Assembly: GCA_013153635.1 (NCBI GenBank)
Contig: JAADDZ010000026.1
Location: forward strand, 56,652 to 120,651
Source: Aquificota bacterium
Lineage (GTDB): Bacteria > Aquificota > Aquificia > Aquificales > Hydrogenothermaceae
Direction of reading: 5' to 3'
Length of the DNA: 64,000 nucleotides
Part shown: positions 17,202 through 25,455 of the stretch, piece by piece
Position numbering within the stretch: position 1 is the first letter of the stretch
Layout: every line of letters starts with the position of its first letter
Translations under genes and position numbers: made by a program
Notes under the pieces: generated by a model
The model's input: the letters and a program-made list of their open reading frames with translations, nothing else
Told to the model about the DNA's origin: nothing
Database searches by the model: none

Positions 17202-17919
17202 TGGATAGATATTTATGTATCATGTTCCTTATTTTCATCATAGTTTTCGTATGTATCTGGGAGATTCTCGATTCAGTAAGACCTAAAACCTCTCCAATCT
17301 CTTTCATTGAAAGCTCTTCATAGTAATAAAGGCTGATAACTAATCTCTCCTTTTCGTTTAATTTAGATATTATATCAGATAATATCTCTTTCAACTGCTG
17401 TTCCTCTACAAATTTATCAGGGGTATCATCATTGATAGCTATAATCTGCCAAAGTTTTGTAGTACCTTCTTCGTCATTTCCAATACCTTTTTCTATAGAT
17501 ACTAATGTGGAGTTAGATACTTTTTGTGCATATTTCATATACTCTTCTACAGAAATTCCTAGATATTTAGCCACTTCTTCAGCTGTAGCTTCTCTCCCTA
17601 GTCTGCTTTCTACCTCTAGGATTGCATTTTCTATCTCTCTAGCTTTTTGTCTTACATTTCTTGGAACCCAATCAAGCTTCCTAAGACTATCTATTATGTG
17701 ACCTCTGATTCTAATCTCTGCATATGTAGATAGTTTTACTCCTTTTGATGGGTCGTATTTTTCTATAGCATCTATAAGCCCAAGAACTCCTGTATTTATG
17801 AGGTCTTCTTCTGTAACTGTTGGGGGTAAAGATTCTTGTTTTAGTCTATTTACTATGTAATTTATCCTTGGAAGGAACTCCATTATTATTTTGTTTCTCT
17901 CTTCTGTTGATATTTTCAT
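17188..17919 (-). CDS. fliA: Sigma-28 family RNA polymerase sigma factor (first copy)
   Basis: A 243-residue sigma factor of the flagellar sigma-28/WhiG class. Region 2 shows EEDLINTGVLGLIDAIEKYD and EIRIRGHIIDSLRKLDWVP, the latter typical of FliA. Region 3 is complete (LGREATAEEVAKYLGISVEE). Region 4 carries LSMKEIGEVLGLTESRISQI for -35 binding. It follows aroK and acpS on the minus strand and overlaps the next, unknown gene. Its ribosome-binding site is inside a perfect hairpin and a sigma-54-like site lies upstream. A second sigma-28 gene is found at 61659. Confidence 0.94.
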   Translation of the reverse strand: MKISTEERNKIIMEFLPRINYIVNRLKQESLPPTVTEEDLINTGVLGLIDAIEKYDPSKGVKLSTYAEIRIRGHIIDSLRKLDWVPRNVRQKAREIENAILEVESRLGREATAEEVAKYLGISVEEYMKYAQKVSNSTLVSIEKGIGNDEEGTTKLWQIIAINDDTPDKFVEEQQLKEILSDIISKLNEKERLVISLYYYEELSMKEIGEVLGLTESRISQIHTKTMMKIRNMIHKYLSNEGK

Positions 17920-17926
17920 TTTGATA

Positions 17927-17949
17927 CCTCCAAAGTTTCTTTTTGGAGG
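17927..17949 (-). promoter_or_regulatory. Hairpin that hides the sigma-28 ribosome-binding site
   Basis: In the mRNA, CCUCCAAA (from 17949 down) pairs perfectly with UUUGGAGG (ending at 17927) across the loop AAGAAAC. GGAGG is the ribosome-binding site, 7 bases before the ATG at 17919. The site is thus fully paired. It could work as an RNA thermometer or as a target for a regulator, provided transcription starts upstream of 17949. Confidence 0.65.
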
Positions 17950-17957
17950 ATATGTAT

Positions 17958-17973
17958 ATCAAGTTGTGTGCCA
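17958..17973 (-). promoter_or_regulatory. Sigma-54-like promoter upstream of the first fliA
   Basis: On the minus strand this reads TGGCAC-ACAAC-TTGAT. The sigma-54 consensus is TGGCAC-N5-TTGCA/T, so the -24 element is perfect and the spacing correct, but the -12 GC is GA. The start would fall near 17947, right at the left arm of the hairpin. A palindrome-like GCAATTGC lies further upstream. Confidence 0.4.
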
Positions 17974-18045
17974 AAAATGAGAATCGCTTTAAAATCAAGC
18001 AATTGCGGTTTTTTTTCTTTTTCATGGTGCATATTTTTTTCTGCA

Positions 18046-18429
18046 TTAAACTATGATAATTACCGCTATAGCTACTGAATAATTCTTTTCATGAGAAAGG
18101 GAAATCCTTATTTTAAAAGGCTTGTTTAGGAGTTTTTTATTTTTGTCTTTGAGGTGCAGTAAAATTTCTGCAGGGCTGTTCTCTTTTCCTTTTACCTCTA
18201 TCTCTTTAAAAGAGAGATTTACCCCAAAAGCTAAATTAACAGCCTTTATAGTGGCTTCTTTTGCCGCAAATCTTACTGCAAGACATTCATATTTATTTAT
18301 TTTTTTCTTACAGTATTGGATTTCGGAGTCAAAATAGATTTTCTTTAAAAATCTATCTCCATATCTTTTGCAAGCCCTTTCTATCCTTATGTTTTCTACA
18401 ATGTCTATACCTGTAAACAAATCTGTCAT
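18046..18429 (-). CDS. acpS: Holo-[acyl-carrier-protein] synthase
   Basis: AcpS transfers 4'-phosphopantetheine from CoA to acyl carrier protein. The metal-binding GIDIVEN is at the N-terminus and RFAAKEATIKAV near residue 53. SLSHEKNYSVAIAV is the conserved C-terminal strand. The 127 residues are normal. It overlaps aroK by 4 bases, and the first fliA lies 126 bases downstream on the same strand. Confidence 0.93.
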   Translation of the reverse strand: MTDLFTGIDIVENIRIERACKRYGDRFLKKIYFDSEIQYCKKKINKYECLAVRFAAKEATIKAVNLAFGVNLSFKEIEVKGKENSPAEILLHLKDKNKKLLNKPFKIRISLSHEKNYSVAIAVIIIV

Positions 18430-18935
18430 AGTATCCCTGCTAATTTTAATAAAAATGTGATTTCTTTGACAGTATCTTCTGGAGTTTGTTTTTCTGTATC
18501 TATTTTAAAGTCTGCCAATTTATAGATAGTTTCCCTTTCTTTGAACAGTTGCGTTAACTTATCTTTTGGTAAATTTAAAATAGGTCTTGTTTTGTCGTTT
18601 ATGCATCTTTTTAAGACTGTATCTAAAGATACCTTTAACCATATGACTGTACCTGTTTTTTTCATAAGGTTCATATTTTCAATATCTGCTCCAAGACCGC
18701 CTCCTGTAGACACTATCAATCCTTTTTTTTGGGATATTTCTTTCATCTTTTCTTTTTCTAGCTGTCTAAAATATTCTTCTCCATAGTTTTTAAATATATC
18801 TGCTATTTCGGTTTTTGTTTCTTCCTCTATTAATTTATCTATATCCACAAATTTTAAACCTGTCTCTTTTGATAGTAGCTTTCCGATGGTGGTTTTCCCA
18901 CTACACATAAAACCAACTAAATATATATTACTCAT
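18426..18935 (-). CDS. aroK: Shikimate kinase
   Basis: A 169-residue P-loop kinase that phosphorylates shikimate on the route to chorismate. Visible are the Walker A VGFMCSGKTTIGKLL, the shikimate-binding FVDIDKLIEEE, FRQLEKEKM and VSTGGGLGAD, and the lid arginine region KTRPIL. AGGAG precedes the ATG. It is first in the aroK-acpS-fliA run. Confidence 0.95.
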   Translation of the reverse strand: MSNIYLVGFMCSGKTTIGKLLSKETGLKFVDIDKLIEEETKTEIADIFKNYGEEYFRQLEKEKMKEISQKKGLIVSTGGGLGADIENMNLMKKTGTVIWLKVSLDTVLKRCINDKTRPILNLPKDKLTQLFKERETIYKLADFKIDTEKQTPEDTVKEITFLLKLAGIL

Positions 18936-19013
18936 ACTTTATATACTCCTGAATATTTGTGGTATGATAAAATTATCTGTCAAAAAAATTATAGAATACA
19001 AATGGGGTTAAAG

Positions 19014-19529
19014 ATGAGGTTTCTCTTTATCGCTTTTTCTAGTTTATTTATTACTAGTTTTTCCTCTGGAAAAGATAACACTTACCTGTATGAGAATTAT
19101 GCATACAAAGACTTAAGCAGAAAAATAATAGTAAAAGGCAAAGTTTGGGACGAAATAGTAGCGTTAGAAGCTAGTACAAGATACGAATTTATAATACCTA
19201 TCTCTGTTTTTCTAAACAAAGAGCCTTTTTTCTTATTTAGGAACAAATATCTAAAAAATCCTAACTACAAAAGATGCTTCCTAAATGGGAAAGCAGGTTC
19301 TAATCTAGAATTAAAGAAGGTATTTGTTATCCTCAACGAGTTAGTCTGTGTGAATTCAGATGGAGTTCCCACTTTGAAAAAACCGATAAAAGGTTACCTT
19401 TTAGATGAAAATACTGACCTTGGTGTGTCTGGAAAAGTTGTAAAAATAGAACTGTTAAAAGGAAAAAAGTTAAAAGCTATAAAACTAAATGGAAATCAAA
19501 AGGTTATATCTGTATTTGAACTAGAGTGA
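19014..19529 (+). CDS. Predicted secreted protein of unknown function
   Basis: A 171-residue product that begins with a signal peptide, MRFLFIAFSSLFITSFSSG, so it is probably exported. The mature part is soluble and beta-rich in appearance, with one cysteine pair candidate (KRCFLNGKAG and ELVCVNSDG). I do not recognise the family. In-frame ATGs lie at 18957 and 19002, but a -10-like TATGAT at 18963-18968 makes the later start at 19014 more likely. It stands alone between aroK and tadA. Confidence 0.7.
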   Translation: MRFLFIAFSSLFITSFSSGKDNTYLYENYAYKDLSRKIIVKGKVWDEIVALEASTRYEFIIPISVFLNKEPFFLFRNKYLKNPNYKRCFLNGKAGSNLELKKVFVILNELVCVNSDGVPTLKKPIKGYLLDENTDLGVSGKVVKIELLKGKKLKAIKLNGNQKVISVFELE

Positions 19530-19531
19530 CA

Positions 19532-19987
19532 TCATTTTCGTAATGATTTAAAAAATTCTTGTAAAAGCTCTTTTGGTTTATCCATCTGGATAAACTCATA
19601 ATCCACACGAAAAGGAAGTCCTGAATCAAAGATATTTAGATTACTTACAACCGCTCCCCCTTTTGTATCAGTTACACAAAATATGACCTTTTTGATTCTT
19701 GCCTGCATTACAGCTCCAGCACACATCGCACATGGTTCTAAAGTGGTATACAAAATACAGTCATCAAGACGCCAGCTGTTTAGTTTTTTTGATGCTTCTT
19801 GTATGGCTACTATCTCTGCATGGTATAGAGGGTTTTGTTTAGATATTCTTTGATTATGCCCTTTGGATATGATTTTCCCATCTTTAACGACTACTGCACC
19901 TACAGGAACTTCTCCTTTTTTTAGTGCTTTTATAGATTCTAAATAGGCTTGCTCCAAAAATCGTTTGTGTTCCAATATCTTTTCCAT
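19532..19987 (-). CDS. tadA: tRNA-specific adenosine deaminase
   Basis: TadA converts adenosine 34 to inosine in the anticodon of tRNA-Arg(ACG). The zinc and catalytic motifs are HAEIVAIQEA (His, Glu) and PCAMCAGAVMQARI (two Cys). Its 151 residues match the family. Other deaminases of the same fold are less likely, given the NSWRLDDCILYTTLEPCAMC context. It is convergent with the unknown secreted protein gene. Confidence 0.93.
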   Translation of the reverse strand: MEKILEHKRFLEQAYLESIKALKKGEVPVGAVVVKDGKIISKGHNQRISKQNPLYHAEIVAIQEASKKLNSWRLDDCILYTTLEPCAMCAGAVMQARIKKVIFCVTDTKGGAVVSNLNIFDSGLPFRVDYEFIQMDKPKELLQEFFKSLRK

Positions 19988-19991
19988 AGAA

Positions 19992-19997
19992 TATAAT
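19992..19997 (+). promoter_or_regulatory. Putative -10 box of the ygfZ-folP operon
   Basis: TATAAT lies 39 bases before the ygfZ ATG, just upstream of tadA on the other strand. GAGGA precedes the ATG. No clear -35 is seen. Confidence 0.4.
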
Positions 19998-20035
19998 TAT
20001 TTATAAAAATTTTTTTTGTTCAAGAGGAAAAAGAT

Positions 20036-20947
20036 ATGAAATGGATAAAAATAGATAGAACCAAAATAAAAGTATACGGCAAAAAGGGGAAAGTTTTACC
20101 AAAAGGCTTTTTAGAAGAACATATATCTTTCTTACAAAGTACTCTAACAAATGATATAGCATCTTTAAAAAGTGGGGAGTTTAACTACAACCTATGGCTA
20201 ACTGGAAACGGTCAACCTAAAGAAGAGTTCTATGTGTATAGAGATGATAACTTCTTTATATTAGATACTTGTGCTGATGCAAAAAAGATAATAGATGAGT
20301 TTACAAAAATAAAACTCTCTCTTCAAGTATTTTTTGAAGATTTAACATTAGAATACGCACACATCTATATCTTTGGAGAAGACAGTGAAAAATTTCTAAA
20401 AAACATATTTGAAAATATACCTGAAAAATTTAAATTTTTCAAAAAGGATAACATCTACATAGCACAAAACCCTCTTAGGATAGGAGAAACAGGATTTGAT
20501 ATTTTTGGAAAAATCGAAAAGATAAGAGACCTTTTCCCGAAAAACCAAAAAATAGAAGAGGAAGAATTCGAAGATATAAGGATAAAAAACTGTGTGCCTA
20601 AAATACACAAAGAGTTAAAAGAAGGTTTTCACCCACTAGAAGCGAATATAGGACAGTACGCTTTTTCATTTACAAAAGGCTGTTATATAGGACAAGAAGC
20701 GATAGCTAGAGTACATTTTAGAGGAAGGACTCCAAGAACCCTTACCAAGTTTGTACTACAAGGAGATATTAAAGAAGATGACCAGATATTTGAAGGTGAA
20801 AAAAAAGTAGGAGTTATAACTTCAGTTAGTCCAAAATCAGAAGTAGGTCTTGGCTACATATTAAGAACAAAATTAAAAGAAGATACCCAGTTTCTTACAC
20901 AAAAAGGAAAAGTAAAACCACAAAAAGAATGTGTTCTAAAACTATAA
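20036..20947 (+). CDS. ygfZ: Folate-binding protein YgfZ family (iron-sulfur cluster repair)
   Basis: A GcvT-like protein of 303 residues that uses tetrahydrofolate to help maintain iron-sulfur enzymes. The family signature KGCYIGQEAIARVHFRG, with the conserved cysteine, is at about residues 216-232. The N-terminal GcvT-like region contains LQSTLTNDIASL. The absence of the full GcvT catalytic region separates it from glycine cleavage T protein. It is followed by folP, which fits a folate theme. Confidence 0.9.
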   Translation: MKWIKIDRTKIKVYGKKGKVLPKGFLEEHISFLQSTLTNDIASLKSGEFNYNLWLTGNGQPKEEFYVYRDDNFFILDTCADAKKIIDEFTKIKLSLQVFFEDLTLEYAHIYIFGEDSEKFLKNIFENIPEKFKFFKKDNIYIAQNPLRIGETGFDIFGKIEKIRDLFPKNQKIEEEEFEDIRIKNCVPKIHKELKEGFHPLEANIGQYAFSFTKGCYIGQEAIARVHFRGRTPRTLTKFVLQGDIKEDDQIFEGEKKVGVITSVSPKSEVGLGYILRTKLKEDTQFLTQKGKVKPQKECVLKL

Positions 20948-20957
20948 GGAGAAAAAT

Positions 20958-22031
20958 ATGGAAAAACCAGTATTTTTAAGACCTATAGACACAAAAATAT
21001 ACAAAGCCTACTTTAAAGACCCTTTTTTAAAACCTATAGAGATAAGGAACAAAGAAGACCTAAAAGATTTGGTTTCATACCTAAAATCAGAAGGAAAAAA
21101 TGAAACAGCAAAAGAGATAACCCAACAGTGGGTCAACTTACACAAACAGCATTTTAAGATAAACTACAAAGGAAAATTTCTAAATTTGGGAACAAGAACA
21201 GCAATAATGGGGATACTAAATGTTACCCCTGATTCTTTTTCAGACGGAGGCAACTTTTACAAAGATGTAGATAGAGCTGTCAGTAGAGCTTCAAAAATGC
21301 TAGAAGAAGGAGCTGACATAATAGATATAGGAGGGGAATCTACCAGACCCGGTGCAAAACAGATAACTCAAGAAGAAGAACTACAAAGAGTAATCCCTGT
21401 AATAAAAGCTATAAGAAAAGAGCTAGGAGATAACTTTCTTATATCTGTAGATACATACAAAGCACCAGTAGCTCAAGCTTCTTTAGATGCAGGAGCAGAC
21501 ATTGTAAACGACATAAGCGGACTTAGCTTTGATAAAAACATGCCAAAAGTAGTAGCAAGGTATGACTGTCCCGTTGTGATAAATCACATCAAAGGTCGTC
21601 CTGAAGACATGCAAAAAGGAGAAATATACTATGATGATGTAGTAGAAGAAATCATAAACTTCCTAGATACACAGATAAACTACGCCAAAAATTACGGTAT
21701 AAGAGAAGATAGATTTATAATAGATGTAGGTATAGGTTTTGGAAAAAAAGTAGAACACAATGTAGAAATAATAAAAAGGTTGGAAGAGTTCAAAATATTA
21801 GGATTTCCTATTTTGATAGGAATATCTAGAAAATCATTTATAGGGACTATTTTAAAAAACCTACTAAGTTACCTAGATATTCCTAGTCCAAAAGACAGAC
21901 TCTTTGGAGGATTGGGAGCTACCGCCATAGCGGTACTAAATGGAGCAAACATTATAAGAACCCATGACGTAAAAGAAACAAGAGAATTTCTTACCATGTT
22001 AGATGTGATTAGAGGATACAAACTTGTATAA
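20958..22031 (+). CDS. folP: Dihydropteroate synthase with N-terminal extension
   Basis: FolP condenses p-aminobenzoate with dihydropterin pyrophosphate in folate synthesis. The core begins with AIMGILNVTPDSFSDGGNFY near residue 84. IIDIGGESTRPGA and the C-terminal RTHDVKETREFL follow. The enzyme core is about 275 residues. About 80 extra residues precede it, rich in lysine and glutamate, with no recognised domain; similar extensions occur in some thermophile and archaeal forms. It overlaps cdaA by 8 bases. Confidence 0.93.
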   Translation: MEKPVFLRPIDTKIYKAYFKDPFLKPIEIRNKEDLKDLVSYLKSEGKNETAKEITQQWVNLHKQHFKINYKGKFLNLGTRTAIMGILNVTPDSFSDGGNFYKDVDRAVSRASKMLEEGADIIDIGGESTRPGAKQITQEEELQRVIPVIKAIRKELGDNFLISVDTYKAPVAQASLDAGADIVNDISGLSFDKNMPKVVARYDCPVVINHIKGRPEDMQKGEIYYDDVVEEIINFLDTQINYAKNYGIREDRFIIDVGIGFGKKVEHNVEIIKRLEEFKILGFPILIGISRKSFIGTILKNLLSYLDIPSPKDRLFGGLGATAIAVLNGANIIRTHDVKETREFLTMLDVIRGYKLV

Positions 22032-22851
22032 AAATTTTTACTGGATTTTAGAAAAAATTCAAAATATGGGATTTAACGATATACTAGATATACTGATAAT
22101 ATCTGTTCTCATATATCAACTGCTAAAATTCCTATCAGGTACTAGAGGTTGGCAGATACTCATAGGCTTGATTTTTATACTTTCTATATGGCTGTTTGCA
22201 AAGATACTTCAGCTTCCCACTGTATTATGGATATTTGACAATATCTGGCAGATAGCATTATTCTTGCTTATAGTAGTGTTTCAACCAGAGCTAAGGAGAG
22301 GTTTGGCAAAACTAGGAGAAAGTGGGCTATTCAGCCTTGGAGCCCAATCCCAAAAGAGAGTTATAGATGAAGTTGTAAGGGCGGTTACCTTTCTCGCAGA
22401 GAGAAAAATAGGAGCATTGATAGTCTTTGAAAGAAGTGTAGACCTTGAAAACTACATAGAAGGTTGTGTAAAAATAAACGCAGAGGTAAATCTAGAGTTA
22501 CTTATAACCATTTTTATACCCCAAACACCTCTGCACGACGGAGCGGTTATCATAAAAGACAAAAAAATAGCATCTGCCCACTGTTTTCTCCCACTTACCA
22601 TAAACCCAAACATACCCAAACATATGGGAACACGACACAGAGCGGCTATAGGTATTTCAGAAGAAACAGACGCTATAGCTATAGTAGTATCAGAAGAAAG
22701 AGGAGAAATCTCAATAGCTGTGGACGGTAAACTGATAAAAAATCTAGATGCAATCTCTTTAAAACAACACCTTATAAAATTCTTAGGTCAGCCTCCACCT
22801 TTAATGGAACAGATAAAAAGGAAATTCAAGAAAAAAGGTAAAAAATCATGA
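22024..22851 (+). CDS. cdaA: Diadenylate cyclase CdaA
   Basis: A membrane-bound enzyme that joins two ATP into c-di-AMP. Three N-terminal membrane helices occupy about residues 15-90. The DAC domain follows, with PLHDGAVII (DGA motif) and GTRHRAAIGIS (RHR motif), both essential for catalysis. It is 275 residues. The TTG start has AGAGGA seven bases upstream and overlaps folP. The next gene encodes its usual regulator, CdaR. Confidence 0.93.
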   Translation: MYKNFYWILEKIQNMGFNDILDILIISVLIYQLLKFLSGTRGWQILIGLIFILSIWLFAKILQLPTVLWIFDNIWQIALFLLIVVFQPELRRGLAKLGESGLFSLGAQSQKRVIDEVVRAVTFLAERKIGALIVFERSVDLENYIEGCVKINAEVNLELLITIFIPQTPLHDGAVIIKDKKIASAHCFLPLTINPNIPKHMGTRHRAAIGISEETDAIAIVVSEERGEISIAVDGKLIKNLDAISLKQHLIKFLGQPPPLMEQIKRKFKKKGKKS

Positions 22852-23231
22852 AATTCCTAAAAAATCTAATATTCCACAACTTCCATTTAAAACTGTTATC
22901 TTTAATCGTAGCGTTTTTAATGTGGCTAAATGTAACCTCCCAAAAACAGACCCATCTAGAGATATACAGTTATATAGATGTTATAAACCTTAGAGAAGAC
23001 CTAGAGATAGAAGCTATTGAACCAGAAAGAGTAAAAATCATACTAGAAAGCACAGCAAAAAATATACAAGAGCTAGACATCTCAAAGATACATGTCTTTA
23101 TAGACGGCTCTAAACTAAAAGAGGGAGAGAACAAACTCCCAGTAAAAGTTGCAGTAGAAGGTCTAGAACATATTAAAATAATTACTATATCTCCTCCAGA
23201 AGTAATAGTTTATGCTAGGAAAAAACATTGA
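22848..23231 (+). CDS. cdaR: YbbR-domain protein, CdaR-like regulator of CdaA
   Basis: A 127-residue protein with one membrane helix at about residues 12-30 (LLSLIVAFLMWLNVTS) and a single YbbR-type beta domain outside the cytoplasm (from EIYSYIDVINLREDL to SPPEVIVYARKKH). CdaR of Firmicutes has several YbbR repeats, so this is a minimal form. The 4-base overlap with cdaA supports a role in controlling c-di-AMP synthesis. Confidence 0.85.
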   Translation: MKFLKNLIFHNFHLKLLSLIVAFLMWLNVTSQKQTHLEIYSYIDVINLREDLEIEAIEPERVKIILESTAKNIQELDISKIHVFIDGSKLKEGENKLPVKVAVEGLEHIKIITISPPEVIVYARKKH

Positions 23232-23249
23232 AATCTTACCTAAAGATTT
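23231..23249. repeat. Inverted repeat before the thioredoxin-TPR gene
   Basis: AAATCTT and AAGATTT, perfect 7-base arms around ACCTA, lie directly after the cdaR stop and in the expected -35 area of the next promoter. It could be a weak terminator or an operator; no T run follows. Confidence 0.3.
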
Positions 23250-23258
23250 ATAGATTAT

Positions 23259-23264
23259 TATAAT
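23259..23264 (+). promoter_or_regulatory. Putative -10 box of the thioredoxin-TPR gene
   Basis: TATAAT lies 26 bases before the ATG, which has GGAGG upstream. The -35 is unclear. Confidence 0.4.
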
Positions 23265-23289
23265 ATTCTAATATCAGTGGAGGTACAAA

Positions 23290-24108
23290 ATGAGTTACTC
23301 GATAGATGTAAATGAAGATAACTTTGAAGAAGCTGTAATCGAAAAATCTTATGAAAAACCTGTAGTGATAGATTTTTGGGCGCAGTGGTGCGGACCTTGT
23401 CAGATATTAAAACCAATACTAGAAAAGCTTGCACAAGAATATGGCTTTGTTTTAGCAAAAGTAAACGTAGATGAAAATCAAAACCTTGCACATCAGTTTG
23501 GAGTTCAAGGGATTCCAGATGTAAAAATTATGATAAATGGAAAAGTAGTAGATGAATTTGTAGGAGCTTTACCAGAATCAAAAATAAGAGAGATTCTATC
23601 AAAACATATCAAGACAGATGTAGACAAACTCTTAGAAGAAGCAAAAATAGAAGTATTAAACGGAAACAGAGAAAAAGCAGAAGAGATTTTTAGATACCTA
23701 CTAGACAAACATCCCCAAAACAAAAAAGTGATTCTAGAAGCCGCAAAATTCTTTATAAATGAAAACAAATTAGACATTGCCCAAAAACTTATAGATGAGA
23801 TAAAAGAATACGATAGAGAATATTTTAACGAAGCCCAAGCTATAAAAGAGCTAATAACCTTCAAAAAGGTATGTGAGTCTTCCCAACCAGAAACAGAACT
23901 AGACAAACTATTCAAAGAAGCTTCCTGCGCAGTTTTAGAAGGAGATTACAAAAAAGCTCTAGATTTATTTTTGAAAATCGTCCAAACAGATAGAAAATAC
24001 CGAGATGATGGAGCAAGGAAAGCCATGATAGCCATATTTAATCTTCTTGGGGAAAACGACCCTCTAACTAAAGAGTACAGAAAAAAACTAGCTATGGCTC
24101 TGTACTAA
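23290..24108 (+). CDS. Thioredoxin-TPR protein, YbbN/CnoX-like
   Basis: A 272-residue protein with an N-terminal thioredoxin fold (about 1-105) carrying the active-site WAQWCGPCQILKP, then a helical TPR-like region (about 115-270, with NGNREKAEEIFRYLLDKHP). This is the YbbN/CnoX layout, a chaperone-linked thioredoxin. Here the CGPC site is intact, so redox activity is likely. No signal peptide is seen, so it is cytoplasmic. It overlaps lolA by one base. Confidence 0.88.
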   Translation: MSYSIDVNEDNFEEAVIEKSYEKPVVIDFWAQWCGPCQILKPILEKLAQEYGFVLAKVNVDENQNLAHQFGVQGIPDVKIMINGKVVDEFVGALPESKIREILSKHIKTDVDKLLEEAKIEVLNGNREKAEEIFRYLLDKHPQNKKVILEAAKFFINENKLDIAQKLIDEIKEYDREYFNEAQAIKELITFKKVCESSQPETELDKLFKEASCAVLEGDYKKALDLFLKIVQTDRKYRDDGARKAMIAIFNLLGENDPLTKEYRKKLAMALY

Positions 24109-24698
24109 TGGTCAAGAAAATATTTTTAACTTTACTTTTGATATTCTCTCTATCAAAAGCTAACTCTTTTGAAGAGTTTATAGAAAAAGCAAAAAAACAC
24201 AAAGGTGTATATATAGAGTTTACCCAGATTTCTCTAATAGAAGGGTTTGACCAGCAAACTTTCGAAGGAAAAGCTTTTATACTAAAAGACAAAAAAATAA
24301 AAATCGAATACACCTCACCACAAAAACAGTATATCCTCATAGAGGGAGAAAAATCTATAACCTATATACCCTCTGAAAATCAAGTAATTATAACAAAGTT
24401 AGACCAAGACCTAGCACTTATAGATATATTCAAACTACTAAGCGGTGCTTTAGAGCTAGAAAAAATATTTTCTATAAAAGCTGAAAAAGATAAATATATC
24501 CTGTTACCTAAAAACCCAAAAATAAAAGAGATAAAAAAAATTGTGATACATTTCAAAGATAAAAAACCCCATGAAATAAAGCTGTACGATACAGAAAACA
24601 ATGTAGTAATAATAAAGATAAAAAAGATAAAATATCTTGATAGTGAACCGAACCTTGATATAAATTATCCAATAGATGTAGAAATCATAACTTATTAG
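24108..24698 (+). CDS. lolA: Outer-membrane lipoprotein carrier protein LolA
   Basis: A periplasmic chaperone that carries lipoproteins from the inner membrane to the outer membrane. A signal peptide (MVKKIFLTLLLIFSLSKANS) is followed by GVYIEFTQISLIEGFDQQTF and GKAFILKDKKIKIEYTSPQK, the typical LolA N-terminal half. The C-terminal half is more divergent. Its 196 residues fit. It indicates a two-membrane cell. Confidence 0.88.
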   Translation: MVKKIFLTLLLIFSLSKANSFEEFIEKAKKHKGVYIEFTQISLIEGFDQQTFEGKAFILKDKKIKIEYTSPQKQYILIEGEKSITYIPSENQVIITKLDQDLALIDIFKLLSGALELEKIFSIKAEKDKYILLPKNPKIKEIKKIVIHFKDKKPHEIKLYDTENNVVIIKIKKIKYLDSEPNLDINYPIDVEIITY

Positions 24699-24706
24699 GA
24701 GCTAAT

Positions 24707-25156
24707 ATGAGTTTAGGAAAGATTGTTGCGATTATTATTACGATAACAGCCTTGGCTATTGTGCTATCTTTTGTTTTCTTAAAAACCAAGTACAGCTATA
24801 CTGTAGCTTTGATAGGGTCTTCTATAATTGTCTTTTCTTTCCTTATATGGCTAAACGATAAACATTTTAACGAAAGGATAAATATAAGGGTATTCTCTAT
24901 AAAAGATAAAAAATTTGTCCAAGATGTAATAACAAGACAGATGAATATGCACGGAATCACAAAAGTGGTAGAAAAAGAAAACACTGTTGAGTACTACAGA
25001 GGAAAACATCTAGCTGGAAAAGTAAAATTTAGAACAGACCAAGAGGGAAAACCTGTAAAAGTTGATGATAAATATATTATAGAAGTAGAAGCCCCAGAAT
25101 ACATACTTCATAATATAGACCATGAAGTATGGAGTCTCATAGGTAAAAGAAAATGA
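24707..25156 (+). CDS. Small membrane protein of unknown function
   Basis: A 149-residue protein with two N-terminal membrane helices (about 7-25 and 31-48), followed by a soluble, probably cytoplasmic domain rich in charged and aromatic residues (for example EYYRGKHLAGKVKF). I do not recognise the family. It overlaps the next cupin gene by 4 bases and follows lolA by 8 bases, so it is likely the same operon. Confidence 0.75.
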   Translation: MSLGKIVAIIITITALAIVLSFVFLKTKYSYTVALIGSSIIVFSFLIWLNDKHFNERINIRVFSIKDKKFVQDVITRQMNMHGITKVVEKENTVEYYRGKHLAGKVKFRTDQEGKPVKVDDKYIIEVEAPEYILHNIDHEVWSLIGKRK

Positions 25157-25455
25157 GTGTAAGCGTAAAAAGGACAAACATTATAGACAAAGAAAAGATA
25201 AAAAAACTTTTACAAAAAGAAGGCTACACAAACATATATATATGGTGTGATGATAAAGATACTTTTTACGACTGGCATACCCACCAATACAATGAAGTAA
25301 GGTGGGTGTATGACGGCTCTATCATAATAGGACATAAAGAGGGAGAGATAAAATTAGAACCCGGAGATAGATTAGAGATAAAAGCAGGAACTAAACATTG
25401 GGCTAAAACAGACACAGGTGTATGTTATGTATGTGCAAGTAAGTATGAGTCATAA
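25153..25455 (+). CDS. Single-domain cupin protein
   Basis: A 100-residue cupin. The metal-binding pattern is visible: FYDWHTHQYNEVRWVYDG (two His and a Glu) and LEPGDRLEIKAGTKHWAKT (final His). The substrate is unknown; small cupins of this type often bind a metal and act as sensors or isomerases. It ends overlapping the convergent truB by 6 bases. Confidence 0.85.
   Translation: MSVSVKRTNIIDKEKIKKLLQKEGYTNIYIWCDDKDTFYDWHTHQYNEVRWVYDGSIIIGHKEGEIKLEPGDRLEIKAGTKHWAKTDTGVCYVCASKYES

Noticed and set aside
24707-25455. Toxin-antitoxin pair (149-residue and 100-residue genes)
   Set aside because: The first is a membrane protein and the second a clear cupin; neither has toxin or antitoxin features.
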